The notes under the pieces: model-generated
The model's input: only the letters and a program-made list of their open reading frames with translations
What the model was told of the DNA's origin: nothing
Database searches by the model: none
In this document: positions 46,850-56,639 of the stretch, in pieces
Layout of the letters: every line of letters begins with the position of its first letter
Numbering within the stretch: position 1 is the stretch's first letter
Assembly (NCBI GenBank): GCA_024734495.1
Contig: JALMQS010000099.1
Coordinates: 98,249,321 to 98,313,320 of the forward strand
Source of the DNA: Forficula auricularia
Lineage: Eukaryota; Arthropoda; Insecta; Dermaptera; Forficulidae
Length of the DNA: 64,000 nucleotides
Reading direction: 5' to 3'
Made by a program: the position numbers and the translations under genes

Positions 46850-47155
46850 TTAAACGGTTTTTTAGTCACATAAAATAAATAAATACAGTAATTTTAATCA
46901 ATTATCATTATTTATTTAATCGATTTATCAAATTTACAAAATTATTGAAATATTCATGATAATAAGTTAAGAATGAGTTTTGTATGCAAAGTGACAAATT
47001 CCAAATCTTGAAAGAAATTTACTACTGAAGATGGTCAACCAGGGGTGACCGAAACTCTCTGGTAAATCAATTAAATAAATAATGATAATTGATTAAAATT
47101 ATTGTATTTATTTATTTTATGTGACTAAAAAAACCTTTAATTTATCAAATTTAAA
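46850..47155. repeat. Foldback with apex hammerhead
   Basis: The left arm (TTAGTCACATAAAATAAATA, AATTATCATTATTTATTTAA) is inverted at 47068-47150. The hammerhead lies directly inside the right arm. Arms are about 85 nt with few mismatches. Confidence 0.75.
47017..47067 (+). ncRNA. Hammerhead ribozyme, structurally complete
   Basis: Helix I is ATTTACTA (47017-47024) with TGGTAAAT (47060-47067), eight pairs including one G-U. CTGAAGA is at 47025-47031, then one extra T. Helix II is GGTCA/TGACC with an 8-nt loop. GAAA is at 47051-47054. Helix III is reduced to one A-U pair closing a CUC loop, and cleavage is predicted after C47059. All invariant core positions are present. Confidence 0.8.
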
Positions 47156-47479
47156 TTCTACATAATTCACTTAAGTTTGAAAGAATCTTAGTATAATCAA
47201 AATATTACAACAAATTAAATAATCTATGTTGTTAGAGTCGAAACTTTTTGTCTTAAGAAGCTAATAATTACAAGGTAAAGATATTTGGAAAATGGACTTA
47301 GTAAAAAATATTGAAAAATTATTGGCCTATCCTTCCGATGCTCCACTTAACAACTGAGTTTATCTACATCGACTTCTCTCTAAAATCTTTACTTAAATTA
47401 AATGTAATGTTTTTTAAGTCTCCACCTTTGCATCGATTTATTTATTATTTAATAAAATTAAAATGTAAAAATATAAATT

Positions 47480-47690
47480 ACTATGTAGGTTTCACAAATA
47501 AAAGACAAATTGCTTATTAGCAATACTACATATATACCGTATATATTTCGGAGTTCACATAGAAATCTCAGTCTTACTCATAAGCAATTAGTCTTTTATT
47601 TGTGAAACTTACCTAATAATTTATATTTTAATTTCATTAAATATGTTTCACCTAGAAACTACACCATTCTCCCTGAACAAAAAATATTTA
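47480..47690. repeat. Foldback followed by the TTTCACC motif
   Basis: TATAAATTACTATGTAGGTT and CACAAATAAAAGACAAATTG are inverted at 47580-47625, followed by TTTCACCTAGAAACTACACC. The apex contains a minus-strand CTGAGATTTC...GAACTCCGAAATATATA, a doubtful hammerhead remnant. Confidence 0.6.
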
Positions 47691-48062
47691 TTATTTCATT
47701 AATTTGATCTCACACCCTTATTTGCGAGAGATGATAGTTAAGCTTTTCGCCTATAACTTCAAATATTTCTATTAATTGTTATTAAAAAGTAAATTTTTTA
47801 AAATACCTATAGATTAAAGAAAATTAATAGACATCATGAATTTCAGGATAATTGGAAATTAAAATGATTAAAATTAAAGGGAAAATTTCTCCTGTAACGT
47901 CTGGATTTTTAAATTAACGTTTCTAGATTATTTTTATAAAAAATTTGTATGTATTTATTTTATCCAAACCAAGTCGAAAATCTTCATACATGATAGATAT
48001 CCTAAAAACATTGTACTGTGTTGCTGTGATATGCCTCTGTTGCAGTTTTGTAAAGGTTGGTC

Positions 48063-48127
48063 TTTATTCAAAATGCTGATGATGCCTTCCTAGGCGAAAC
48101 AACATTGTACATTGTCAACCCAATAAA
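48063..48127 (+). ncRNA. Hammerhead ribozyme, type I, complete with distal helix I
   Basis: Proximal helix I is AATG (48072-48075) with CATT (48110-48113). An internal loop follows, then a distal helix TTTATT (48063-48068) with AATAAA (48122-48127). CTGATGA is at 48076-48082, then one extra T. Helix II is GCCT/AGGC with loop TCCT. GAAA is at 48096-48099. Helix III is ACA/TGT, and cleavage is predicted after A48109 (GUA). The internal loop in helix I facing loop II is the arrangement used for the activating tertiary contact in natural hammerheads. This is the most canonical example in the window. Confidence 0.85.
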
Positions 48128-48394
48128 TGCATACACAATAAAATATTAAAATTAGTTTAATGTTCACTTTATTATTACTTAGAACCAAAAGTGTTCCCCA
48201 AGATCTCCAAAATTTTTACTACAAAATATTCTCGTATTTATTGTGAATCAATTTTATAGTACATATAATAGTAATCATCCATTTATTTAAATTAAAAGTT
48301 TCTTTTTGCCGAGTGTAGCAGAATTTTTATAAATTAAAGGAGACAATAAAAGAATGATTCTTCTGCTGGAAAAATAATTTGTTTTAATTTATTT

Positions 48395-48440
48395 ATAAAG
48401 AGACTATAGTTTCGTGGGCTTTGCTTCTTCATCAGTTGAT
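48395..48440 (-). ncRNA. Hammerhead, fam1, helix II decayed
   Basis: CTGATGA (48435-48429), GAAA (48413-48410) and the GTC site (48404-48402) are intact on the minus strand. Helix II (GAAGC...GCCCAC) has lost pairing. Confidence 0.55.
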
Positions 48441-48464
48441 CACATCGATTCATGTAAATCAATT

Positions 48465-48514
48465 GTGTTAGACTGATGAAGAGGGCAAATCCCTCGAAAC
48501 TATAGTCTCGTTAT
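48465..48514 (+). ncRNA. Hammerhead ribozyme, fam1, core intact
   Basis: CTGATGA at 48473-48479, helix II GAGGG/CCCTC, GAAA at 48496-48499, AC-TATA-GT, predicted cleavage after C48507. Helix I (GTGTTAGA with TCGTTAT) has one mismatch and several G-U pairs. Confidence 0.7.
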
Positions 48515-48579
48515 AAATAAGTTTAAAAAATTTATTTTTCCAGTAGAAGACACACTCTTTTGTTGTCTGTTTTAACCCA

Positions 48580-50020
48580 ATTATTTAATTCGAAAGACTT
48601 GTATAGATAGTGAATCACCTGCGGTTTCAATTTACCCTTAACTTATCGATTAGTTTTGTTGAAATTGTTTTTTAATTGATTTTTATTTCCTTTTTTTTAG
48701 CCAATTTCTTTTCGTTCCGAGTCTAATTACTTTCTCGCACCCCGCCCTTTCCCCGTCCCAAGGGCATGGTCTATATCCTCGGGTCGATTGGTCCAGTTGG
48801 AAACTGAACATGAACAGGGTCGACAACCCTGGAGTCGACGCCCTAGTACTTTAATCATAAACCGCCCCTGATGATTCGCAATATTACCCGAGACATGTAC
48901 TTTATACTACGATCGTTTTAACATACTCAACTAGGAATATATTATACGTAATAATTGTAACAGATATCTTAATGCGAAAAATTAAAAATAAACTAGTAAT
49001 TAGATATGTGAGGTCATCAGGATTATGACTAATCTTCTCGTTTCCCGAAATATGAGAAATAAATACTTTTTTTTTAATACAAATAGAAATTTCCCAATTA
49101 TTGTAAAGGTTTTCCATTTATCGGATAATTTTTAATACACACACACACACACACAGAGAGACAGTTACTAATTTTAAATTATTCAAATTCAAAATTCCGA
49201 AAAAATAAATATTTTTAAATCTAATACTATATTTATATTTGACTTTTACAAAAATAACTTAAATGGTCATCTTAAATTAGAATTAAAAAAAAAAATGAAT
49301 TTTGCATATTCAATCGAAAAAATACTTAAATACCAACGCTGCTGTAATAAATAAATATTTTATATTTCATTTCCCTTATTAACTACTATTAATATAGATA
49401 CTGATAATTTTAGGCATTTACGGTACGAGTCCGAATATAAAACGTTTTCTTCCAGAAATATCATTAAAAAATAAGACTTGTCATATTCGGACGTTTCGAT
49501 TTTCGGGCATTTTCGTGCATGATTAGACACAGAATAAAGATTTTACAGTAATCCTCCATATAATCGATGTCTTTACAAAATGTATTTTTAATAATTTATC
49601 TTATATTCGGGCTAATACGGTGATTCAAAACTGCGGAAAATAAATATTTTTTAATTCTCTGTATATATTTTTTTCACTTCTACTACTATTGACTACAAAT
49701 ATATGAATTTTTAATAACCAAAAATAAAAGTAATTAGTTTTTAGGAACTAATATAATAAATAAATAAATAAATATCATTGAGACTCTTATAAAATAAATG
49801 ATTTTTTTTTTAAATCCAATTTTCGGTATATTTTTTTTCATTTATAACATACTATTGACTATACTGATACTGATAATTTCAGAAAATTGCATATTTTTAA
49901 ATCATATTATTTATAATTTTTAAAAGTAGCTTAAAAAATATTAATTTCAAATTAATTGAAAAAAAAGTCGTGGACGAAAATACGACCACCCACATACATG
50001 CATACATCCACACAGACTAA
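48580..50020. other. Mostly AT-rich DNA with one GC-richer patch
   Basis: 48715-48890 is GC-richer (CTCGCACCCCGCCCTTTCCC, CAACCCTGGAGTCGACGCC) without a convincing frame. The remainder is AT-rich with a (CA)n/(GA)n run near 49137. Confidence 0.35.
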
Positions 50021-50024
50021 ATGA

Positions 50025-50240
50025 AAAAATCGCCCTTTTTGACCTCTTGACGAGACCCCATATAATTTTTGAAAAAACCGTCACGCGCAAAAATTCAACC
50101 TAATTGAATACTACAATTTGTGACTTTAATTGAGACCATGGGTTCCGTAGTCTTTAGCTGAGGACACTTTGAAGTCGAGCTTGCCGCGAGACCGATTACA
50201 ATACTTTACCCATGCTTACTATTGGATAAAGTAAAAATAT
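50025..50240 (+). repeat. Dispersed repeat E, copy 3
   Basis: Contains GACGAGACCCCATATAATTT, CTACAATTTGTGACTTT, GAGACCATGGGTTCCGTAG and CGCGAGACCGATTACAATAC. Confidence 0.6.
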
Positions 50241-50309
50241 ATGGATGGATTTTTCATAACCAATTAATAAGAAGAATTAATATTTAAAGACTAAGATAAA
50301 ACATATCAA

Positions 50310-50575
50310 GGGTGCTGGAAAAATAAATTTTTAATTTATTTAAAACGAGATTATAGTTTTGAGGGATTTGCCCTCTTCATAAGTCTATTACAATTGATTC
50401 ACATGAATTGATTGTAAAAGACACTGATAAAGAGTGCAAAGCCATCGAAACTATAATCTCGTTATAAATAAATTAAAAAAATTATTTTTCCAGCAGAAGA
50501 TACACTCTTTTATTGTCTCGTTTAATTTATAAAAATTCTATTAATCTAGGCAAAAATAAACTTTCAATTTAAATA
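50310..50575. mobile_element. fam1 element, array member 1
   Basis: Both arms and both hammerheads are recognisable, but both cores are mutated. The minus copy has CTTATGA (50383-50377) and AAAA for GAAA; the plus copy has CTGATAA (50424-50430). Both have ATC in place of the GTC site. Confidence 0.65.
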
Positions 50576-50844
50576 TTTTTGATTAAAGATGTGTAGTGAT
50601 GTACTGGACGCCCAATGAACAGTTGTACGCCCCTGCAGCAAATAATACAAATTTTTCTTTGTTGGAAAAACTTTTTATTATTATTAACAACTGCTGATTG
50701 GAAGAATTGCCATTCATAAATTTTAAGTTTTAAATATTTTTATTTCACTTCCATTATTATTTGAAAAAAAATTGTATTTTTAAAATTTTTGAAAAAATAT
50801 ATGAATTATTTATAAATAATAAATAAAAGTAATTTATTTTTGAA

Positions 50845-51145
50845 AGAGACAATAAAAGAGTGTGTCTTCTGCCGGAATTATAAATTTATAATTTATTTGT
50901 ATCAAGACTATAGTATAGAGAGCTTTGCCCGCTTGATCAGTCTTTTACAATTGATTCACAGAAATTAATGTATGAATATAAATATGAAAGATTTCTGTGA
51001 ATCACTTGTAAGAGGGCAAAGCTCTCGAAACTACTCTCGTTATAAATAAATTAAAAATTTATAATTCCTCCAGAAGATACACTCTTTTATTGTCTCCTTC
51101 AATTTATAAAAATTCTGCTACTCTCGGCAAAAAACTTTCAATTTA
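50845..51145. mobile_element. fam1 element, array member 2
   Basis: Arms are intact (GTGTGTCTTCTGCCGG left, GCTACTCTCGGC right). The minus hammerhead reads CTGATCA (50940-50934). The plus copy has lost CUGAUGA by deletion but keeps GAGGGC...CTCTCGAAAC. Confidence 0.65.
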
Positions 51146-51339
51146 AGTAATTAATTTTTAGTATCTAATATAATAAATAAATAAATATCAAGGGGGTTCT
51201 TATGAAATTAATGATTTTTTTTACCAACTTACACTACTAACTACAATAATTAAACTGAATACTGATCATAATTTCCGACATGATTTTTTCAAATTGATTT
51301 TCGGAATGTTTAACCCTTACGGTGGGATGTCACCCTACG

Positions 51340-51645
51340 TTGATTGGTCGATGAAGAGGGCAAATCTCTCGAAACTCGAGACTATAGTTTCGAGAGCTTT
51401 GTCCTCTTCACCAGTCTATTACAATTGATTCACAGGAATTAATGTATGAATATAAATATGAAAGATTCATACATTAATTCCTGTAGATCAATTGTAATAG
51501 ACTGAATAAGAGGGCAAAGCTCTCGAAACTATAATCTTGTTATAAATAAATTACAAATTTATAATTCCAGCAGAAGACACACTCTTTTATTGTCTCCTTT
51601 AATTTATAAAAATTCTGCTACTCTCGGCAAAAAACTTTCAATTTA
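51340..51645. mobile_element. fam1 element, array member 3
   Basis: The minus hammerhead has CTGGTGA (51414-51408), otherwise intact with the GTC site. The plus copy has CTGAATA (51502-51508). A further 5'-truncated plus copy begins at 51349 (ATGAAGAGGGC), fused directly to duplicated host sequence. Confidence 0.65.
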
Positions 51646-51989
51646 ATTAATTTTTAGTATCTAATATAATAAATAGAAAATAAATTTTTTACACATCCAC
51701 TAGTAATCGACTACCTAACCATACCCCAGTAAAAATACTGCTCTTAATTACAGACAAGTTTTTCTCTAACGGATGTTAAATCTAATTATAAATAAATACA
51801 TTTTTATATTTTTGTAACCAATAATTGGGAGTAATAAGTTTTATAAAGCTAAAATAATTAATAAATAAATAAATATCAAGGGGGTTTTATGCAATTAATG
51901 ATTTTTTTCTTCTTCACTTCCACTACTAACTACTATTGACTACAATAATTAAACTGGATACTGATCATAATTTCCGACATGATTTTTTC

Positions 51990-52135
51990 GAATTGAAGAG
52001 GGCAAAGCTCTCGAAACTATAGTCTTGTTATAAATAAATTAAAAATTTATAATTCCAGCAGAAGACACACTCTTTTATTGTCTCCTTCAATCTATAAAAA
52101 TTCTGCTACTCTCGGCAAAAAACTTTCAATTTAAT
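51990..52135 (+). mobile_element. fam1 right half, array member 4
   Basis: Begins inside the hammerhead helix II region (GAAGAGGGCAAAGCTCTCG) and runs through CTATAGTC to the right terminus CTACTCTCGGC. The left half is absent. Confidence 0.65.
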
Positions 52136-52334
52136 TAATTTTTATTATCTAATATAATAAATAGAAAATAAATTTTTTACACATCCACTAGTAATTGACT
52201 ACAATCTAAAAAATACTGATCTTAATTTCAGACGAGTTTTTCTCCAACCGATGTTAAATCTAATTAAAAATAAATAAATAAATACATGTTTATATTTTTA
52301 TAACCAATAATTGGGAGTAATAAGTTTTATAAAG

Positions 52335-52700
52335 CTAATATAATTAATAGAGATTGTGGTGTTAGTGCAAGGTGAAACATCTTTAATAACGATAAAAGTA
52401 AATAAATATTAAATGAAATATTCATTTACTATGAGTTAAGATTTGTAAGTTTCACATTAAAAATTAAAAAAATAAAGGAGGTAAATTTTTTTAATATATA
52501 TATTTCGGGCTGTAAACCCATTTTCAGGAAAATACAGAAGTTATATGATAAGTCTGTATTTTCCTAAAGATGGGTTTACAGCCCGAAATATATATATTGA
52601 AAAAATTTACCTCTTTTTTTTCTTAATTTTTAATGTGAAACAAGTGACTTCCTTTATCTTAACTCATAGTAAATGAATATTTCATATAATATTTATTTAC
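52335..52700. repeat. Nested foldback with an inverted hammerhead-like pair
   Basis: TTGTGGTGTTAGTGCAAGGTG opens the unit. Outer arms (ACTATGAGTTAAGATTTG and inverse) match 20980-21235. An inserted palindrome carries two cores: minus CTGAAAA (52527-52521) and plus CTAAAGA (52564-52570), each followed by a GGGTTTACAGCCC helix II and GAAATATA. Each copy has a different core defect. Confidence 0.65.
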
Positions 52701-52904
52701 TTTTATCTTCCTTCAATTTATAAAAATTCTGCTACTCTCAGCAAAAAACTTTCAATTTAATTAATTTATCAAGGGGGTTCTTATGAAATTAATGATTTTT
52801 TTTTTGTTCACTTCCACTACTAACTACTATTGACTACAATAATTAAACTGAATACTGATCATAATTTCCGACATGATTTTTTCGAATTGATTTTCGGAAT
52901 GTTT

Positions 52905-53110
52905 AACCCTTACGGTGGGATGTCACCCGTACGTTGATTGGTCGTGGCCGTAGAGAACTGTTCGCCCATTGGCTGCACCCCACCCTAATATTATCGAGCG
53001 CAACGCATGAGCGCTAGGCTAGCAAGCAAGGGGAGCGCTGCTCTGCCGGCCGGCTCGCATTTGTAGCTTAGCGCGCGACATAGTTAACACTCTGTAGTCT
53101 AGCTAGTACA
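52905..53110 (+). promoter_or_regulatory. GC-rich promoter-like island
   Basis: Two CCAAT-type sites (GATTGGTC at about 52938 and CCCATTGG at about 52967) are followed by a GC-rich tract with GAGCGCAACGCATGAGCGC and CTGCCGGCCGGCTCGC. It ends about 150 nt before a start codon in a good context. A TATA-like string is absent. A plus-strand promoter is inferred. Confidence 0.5.
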
Positions 53111-53263
53111 ATGTAAAGTAGATTTTCTCATTTTAGTAATATAATCACAGCAACGCAATCATATACCTTTTTGATACTCTCTTTTGATATCTGTAGTAAA
53201 AATAGTAACATTTGGGAACATCGAATTTTTTGATATAAATATTATAAATAGTAAAATTTGACC

Positions 53264-53373
53264 ATGGGTCTGTGCAACTCGAAAGATAAAAAAGAAGAAG
53301 GACAAGAGAAGAAGGAAGTGCAAGAAAATGGCAAGGAGAATACAAAAGAAGAGGCGAAAAAGGAGACGGAAAG
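53264..53373 (+). CDS. First coding exon, predicted N-myristoylated Lys/Glu-rich protein
   Basis: ATG in context ACCATGG opens a 36-codon exon that ends at GAAAG|GTATGG, a donor in phase 2. The protein starts MGLCNSKDKK, which satisfies the N-myristoylation consensus (G2, small residue S6), has Cys4 as a possible palmitoylation site, and a basic run at K7/K9/K10. It then becomes a Lys/Glu-rich, low-complexity hydrophilic tail. If unspliced, the frame stops after 54 residues. This fits an alternative first exon giving a membrane anchor to a signalling protein. I do not recognise the gene; the Gs-alpha N terminus has a similar flavour but a different sequence. The rest of the gene lies outside the window. 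Confidence 0.6.
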
Positions 53374-54120
53374 GTATGGGTTCAGAAGCCGGCACCTGTT
53401 GGGGTCAAAACGCTCTTTTTTTTATTAAAAGGGGGGTGTTTGCTGCTGGATGATGGTCCTTGGGTTGAACATCCCTTTTTGGGTGGGGTCCTGCTCGGCC
53501 GATCGATGCCGTCGAGGGGTTGTCAAGGGGTGAGTCAACGAATTTGTGGGGGAGAAACCAGTGAGGGTGGAATTCACAACAGACAGGGGGGTGGCCAGCC
53601 AGCATCCCGAGTAAACTGCTAGACATTTATTCTAGCTCAAGAAAGAGCCATTTAAGGGGCTCACATTAAATTCGCCAATCCCGTGGAATTTTAATGCACT
53701 CACCCCGCCCTGAAATCCCCCTTTTAACATACCAATTTACACTAAATAATCATTTTTTTTTTATTTGGCCATCGAAATTAAAAATCTACTTATTTTAAGG
53801 TAAACTATTTATAACAGTAACACACGAAATGATAAAATTAAATATTAAACATAGTATTTTAAATTTTAAAAAGTTTCTAAAATTTGTCAAAATTTTCTTT
53901 AATTTATTTAAAATGTTTCACTAATAACCCACACCATTCTCCCATAACAAAAAAAATATTAAATATTAATCCGTACTTTTTTCTTTTAATAGAAAAATTG
54001 GAATTTATTTATTTATTATTATTATATATTTTTTTTAATTTTAGAATATTTAAAAATGTTTTGCCGAGAATAGATTTGTTTAATTTATGGCTAATATATA
54101 TCAAAGAATGTACCTTCTAT
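53374..54120 (+). other. Probable intron 1 of the gene at 53264
   Basis: GC-richer at its start (to about 53620), then AT-rich. Contains TTTCACTAATAACCCACACC (from 53915), the recurrent foldback-flank motif. No further exon was identified. Confidence 0.4.
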
Positions 54121-54129
54121 TGTAAATAA

Positions 54130-54545
54130 TTTTTTGGCGAGAATAGTTGTTGATTCATAAAGAGAAATACACTGAGGTTGTCTTGATTCAAATAAACATG
54201 TATTATAAATATATATAATTTATTTGTTACAGACTATAGTTTCGAAAGTTTGACCTTCATCATCAGTCTTTTTAATTAGAAATATTTTGGTTCACGGTTG
54301 TGTTGAGGATTCTTATAGGTGTTAAATGAAAAGCTTAAAATAAATAAATGAATAAATTAAAAAAAAAATACAATGTAAAATTAAAAAAATACTGCTGAAA
54401 AATAGAATTTTCATTTAACACCTAGGAATATTTTATCTGTTATTTCTCATGGATTGAAATACCCGATAATACCTCGTTTGCTATGTGGCAAATTTGCTAT
54501 AACAACAAAACGAATTTAACTAAATCCAATCGGGTAAAGATCATT
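54130..54545. mobile_element. fam2 element
   Basis: A left arm (GGCGAGAATAGTTGTTGATT), a minus-strand hammerhead and a fam2 tail (TAACAACAAAACGAATTTAA, near 54500) are present. An unrelated 115-nt insertion with inverted ends (TTAAATGAAAA... / TTTTCATTTAACACC) interrupts it at about 54300-54425. Confidence 0.6.
54225..54275 (-). ncRNA. Hammerhead ribozyme, fam2, core intact
   Basis: Minus strand. CTGATGA at 54266-54260, one extra T, helix II GAAGGT/ACTTTC (one G-U), GAAA at 54243-54240, AC-TATA-GT, GTC at 54234-54232. Helix I has one mismatch next to the cleavage site. Confidence 0.7.
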
Positions 54546-54769
54546 TTAAAGAGAGGAATTTATATAAAAAAAAAAAAAAAATTAGAAACAACCGAATTTT
54601 TAAACAACAAAAATATAAACTGTTTTTCTAAAATTTATCAAAAATTTTTAGTGAAATAATTTTTCGTAAATATTTTAATTTTTTTGTTTTTATTCATGGT
54701 AATTTCATCTCTAAGACAATCTTGATCATTGATTATTTTCAAAATATTTATTTTACTTAGGGAAAGTGG

Positions 54770-54955
54770 TATAGGTTTTAGGTGAAACATGATATTAATT
54801 AATAAAGTAAAGGGTGGGTAGTTTCACAGTGAATGAAATAAAACTCAAATAGGTTTATATAAACTCATGTATGTCTCACACTGTATAAGCCTTTTTGAGT
54901 TTTATTTCATTCACTGTGAAACTACACTCCCTTTACTTTATTAATAAATATTTAC
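54770..54955. repeat. Foldback, sister of 25276-25492
   Basis: GGGAAAGTGGTATAGGTTTTA and GGTGAAACATG lead into arms with GTAGTTTCACAGTGAATG. The apex has lost the CTGATGA core. Confidence 0.65.
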
Positions 54956-54959
54956 TTGT

Positions 54960-56030
54960 TGGTTTATCATTCCATTTTAAAGCAACTAATATTTCAAAAA
55001 AATTTCAAATTGCATTAATAATGGGCGAATTTCTCCTGAAAAGTTAGGATTTTTAATAAACGTTTCTATAATAATTTGTATATATAAGTTTTTTAATACT
55101 AATCAAAAAGTACCTGAGAAAAAGTTCAAACGTTTAAGATCTCTTTTACTCTTATCGATTAAGATTATTCTTTATCAATCAAAAGATTTTGAGATGACAT
55201 TATTAATATCTATATATATATCTATATATATATATATATATATATTATCAGTTTAAAATAAAAAATGGCTAGAAGAAAAAGTAAATATCTCTTTCTTGTG
55301 ATTTCTATAATTATTTTATATTTGATAATCGTTTCGATTTTTATCGAATCACCTCCAATGTGAGTTTGGCTCTTTTTCTCTACCACTTCTATTTAAATAA
55401 AAGAAAATTATATAACTATCATATAATAAATAAATATGAAATTTTTCCATATGAAAGAAGTAGATAAGGGATATTTGTTTGGATTAACATTTTTTATTTT
55501 CTATCTTAGATGACCTTAGGAGCAGCTTTTCTCACCTGAGAACCAATTCAGTAGATTGAATTTAATTTTTTCCTTCTTTTATATATTCCAATCATTTGAA
55601 ACAAATGATTTGGAGTAAATAAAGAATGAATATAAAAAAAATACAAAGTAATCGATTGATTTGCTAAAGAGAATAGGAAATTTTCAAAAGATTGAATGTT
55701 TTATATGAAATAATCTAATTTTATAATAGATTACATACAAACCTAATCTTAATTTGTTATTTCTGAAAAAATGAAACATTTTGCCAAATTCATGAATTAA
55801 GCAAATCACTTGCCGATTTCTGGATTATCTAAATTTGTCAAGTATGTAATGTCATTGATGATTTCAAGTGATAAGCATAATTTACTTATATTATTTTAAA
55901 CAAATGTTAATTTTAATTTATAGAATACAGACATTTAAGCCAAAAAAAATAATAATAATTTTTAGAAAAATTGTCTGGATAATTTTTAAACCATAGTTTT
56001 ATTTCATAAATAAAAATCACATATAATTTA
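54960..56030. other. AT-rich DNA with a fam3 relic
   Basis: 55015-55085 has GGGCGAATTTCTCCTGAAAA, a degraded fam3 hammerhead without CUGAUGA. A TA-rich run is near 55205-55245. Otherwise nothing recognised. Confidence 0.4.
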
Positions 56031-56040
56031 TAACGGTGGG

Positions 56041-56290
56041 AAACGGTGTAGGTTTATAGTGAAACATATTTAAAAAATTTTAAAGGGTTGGAATTAGTGG
56101 TGTTTCACAAAATAAAAATTGAAATAAAGTTTGAGTTTAGTGGGTACTCTATATATTTCGGGTTTTTTAGACTGTCTTTTATATAAACTCCTGATAAGTG
56201 GCTAAAAAAAACCGAAATCCATTAAACTCAAACTTTATTTCAATTTTTATTTTGTGAAACATCACTAATTCTAACCCCTTATAATTTTTT
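56041..56290. repeat. Foldback with decayed hammerhead
   Basis: AACGGTGTAGGTTTATAGTG and GAAACATATTT precede arms containing GTGTTTCACAAAATAAAAAT, inverted to about 56275. The apex holds CTGATAA (56191-56197), GG...CC and GAAA. The core is mutated at G8. Confidence 0.6.
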
Positions 56291-56639
56291 ACATACATAT
56301 AATTTAGATATACACTCCAGTTTAGTTTACATAAATAGATATTAAATATAAATTGTTTGACTTCCTTACATCAAACTACTGAAATCTTCAATGACATTTT
56401 TTTATCGGCAAGCGATTTGCTTGATTCCTAAATACGCCAAAATATTGCCTATTCCCAGAAATAAGTAATTTCATAAATTAGACGTAACATATTACACAAT
56501 TAAACAAAAATGTATTTATTATCTAAATTTGTCAATTAATAAGAAATAAATCAAAAGATGTCTTCTATTTTTATTTTTAACCGACTTCAAAAAAGGAGGA
56601 GGTTCTCAATTCAACGGAATGTCTTTTTTTTTATTTTAA

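Larger units (their letters stand above)
48290..48575. mobile_element. fam1 element with two inverted hammerheads
   Basis: Left arm GCCGAGTGTAGCAGA...TTCTTCTGCTGG and right arm CCAGTAGAAGACACACTC. Hammerheads lie on both strands (48395-48440 minus, 48465-48514 plus), separated by a short apex. Confidence 0.75.
51212..52945. repeat. Host flank repeated three times between fam1 copies
   Basis: The block 'acttccactactaactact' ... 'catgattttttc' occurs at about 51220-51345, 51905-51995 and 52805-52945. Copy 3 runs directly into the promoter-like island. Copy 1 ends at GTTGATTGGTCG, and copy 2 ends at TTCGAATTGA, joined to fam1 sequence within a hammerhead (before AGAGGGC). The pattern fits large duplications of target DNA during element insertion or rearrangement. 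Confidence 0.7.

Noticed and set aside
47311..47520. Plus-strand frame ending YYVGFTNKRQIAY, reminiscent of a GIY-YIG nuclease
   Set aside because: The resemblance lies inside one arm of a foldback and is limited to a few residues. No upstream linker or downstream PLE motifs were found.
53145..53395. Minus-strand frames of 66-78 codons
   Set aside because: They are antisense to the Lys/Glu-rich exon at 53264-53373, whose AAG/GAA codons give open Leu/Phe-rich frames.
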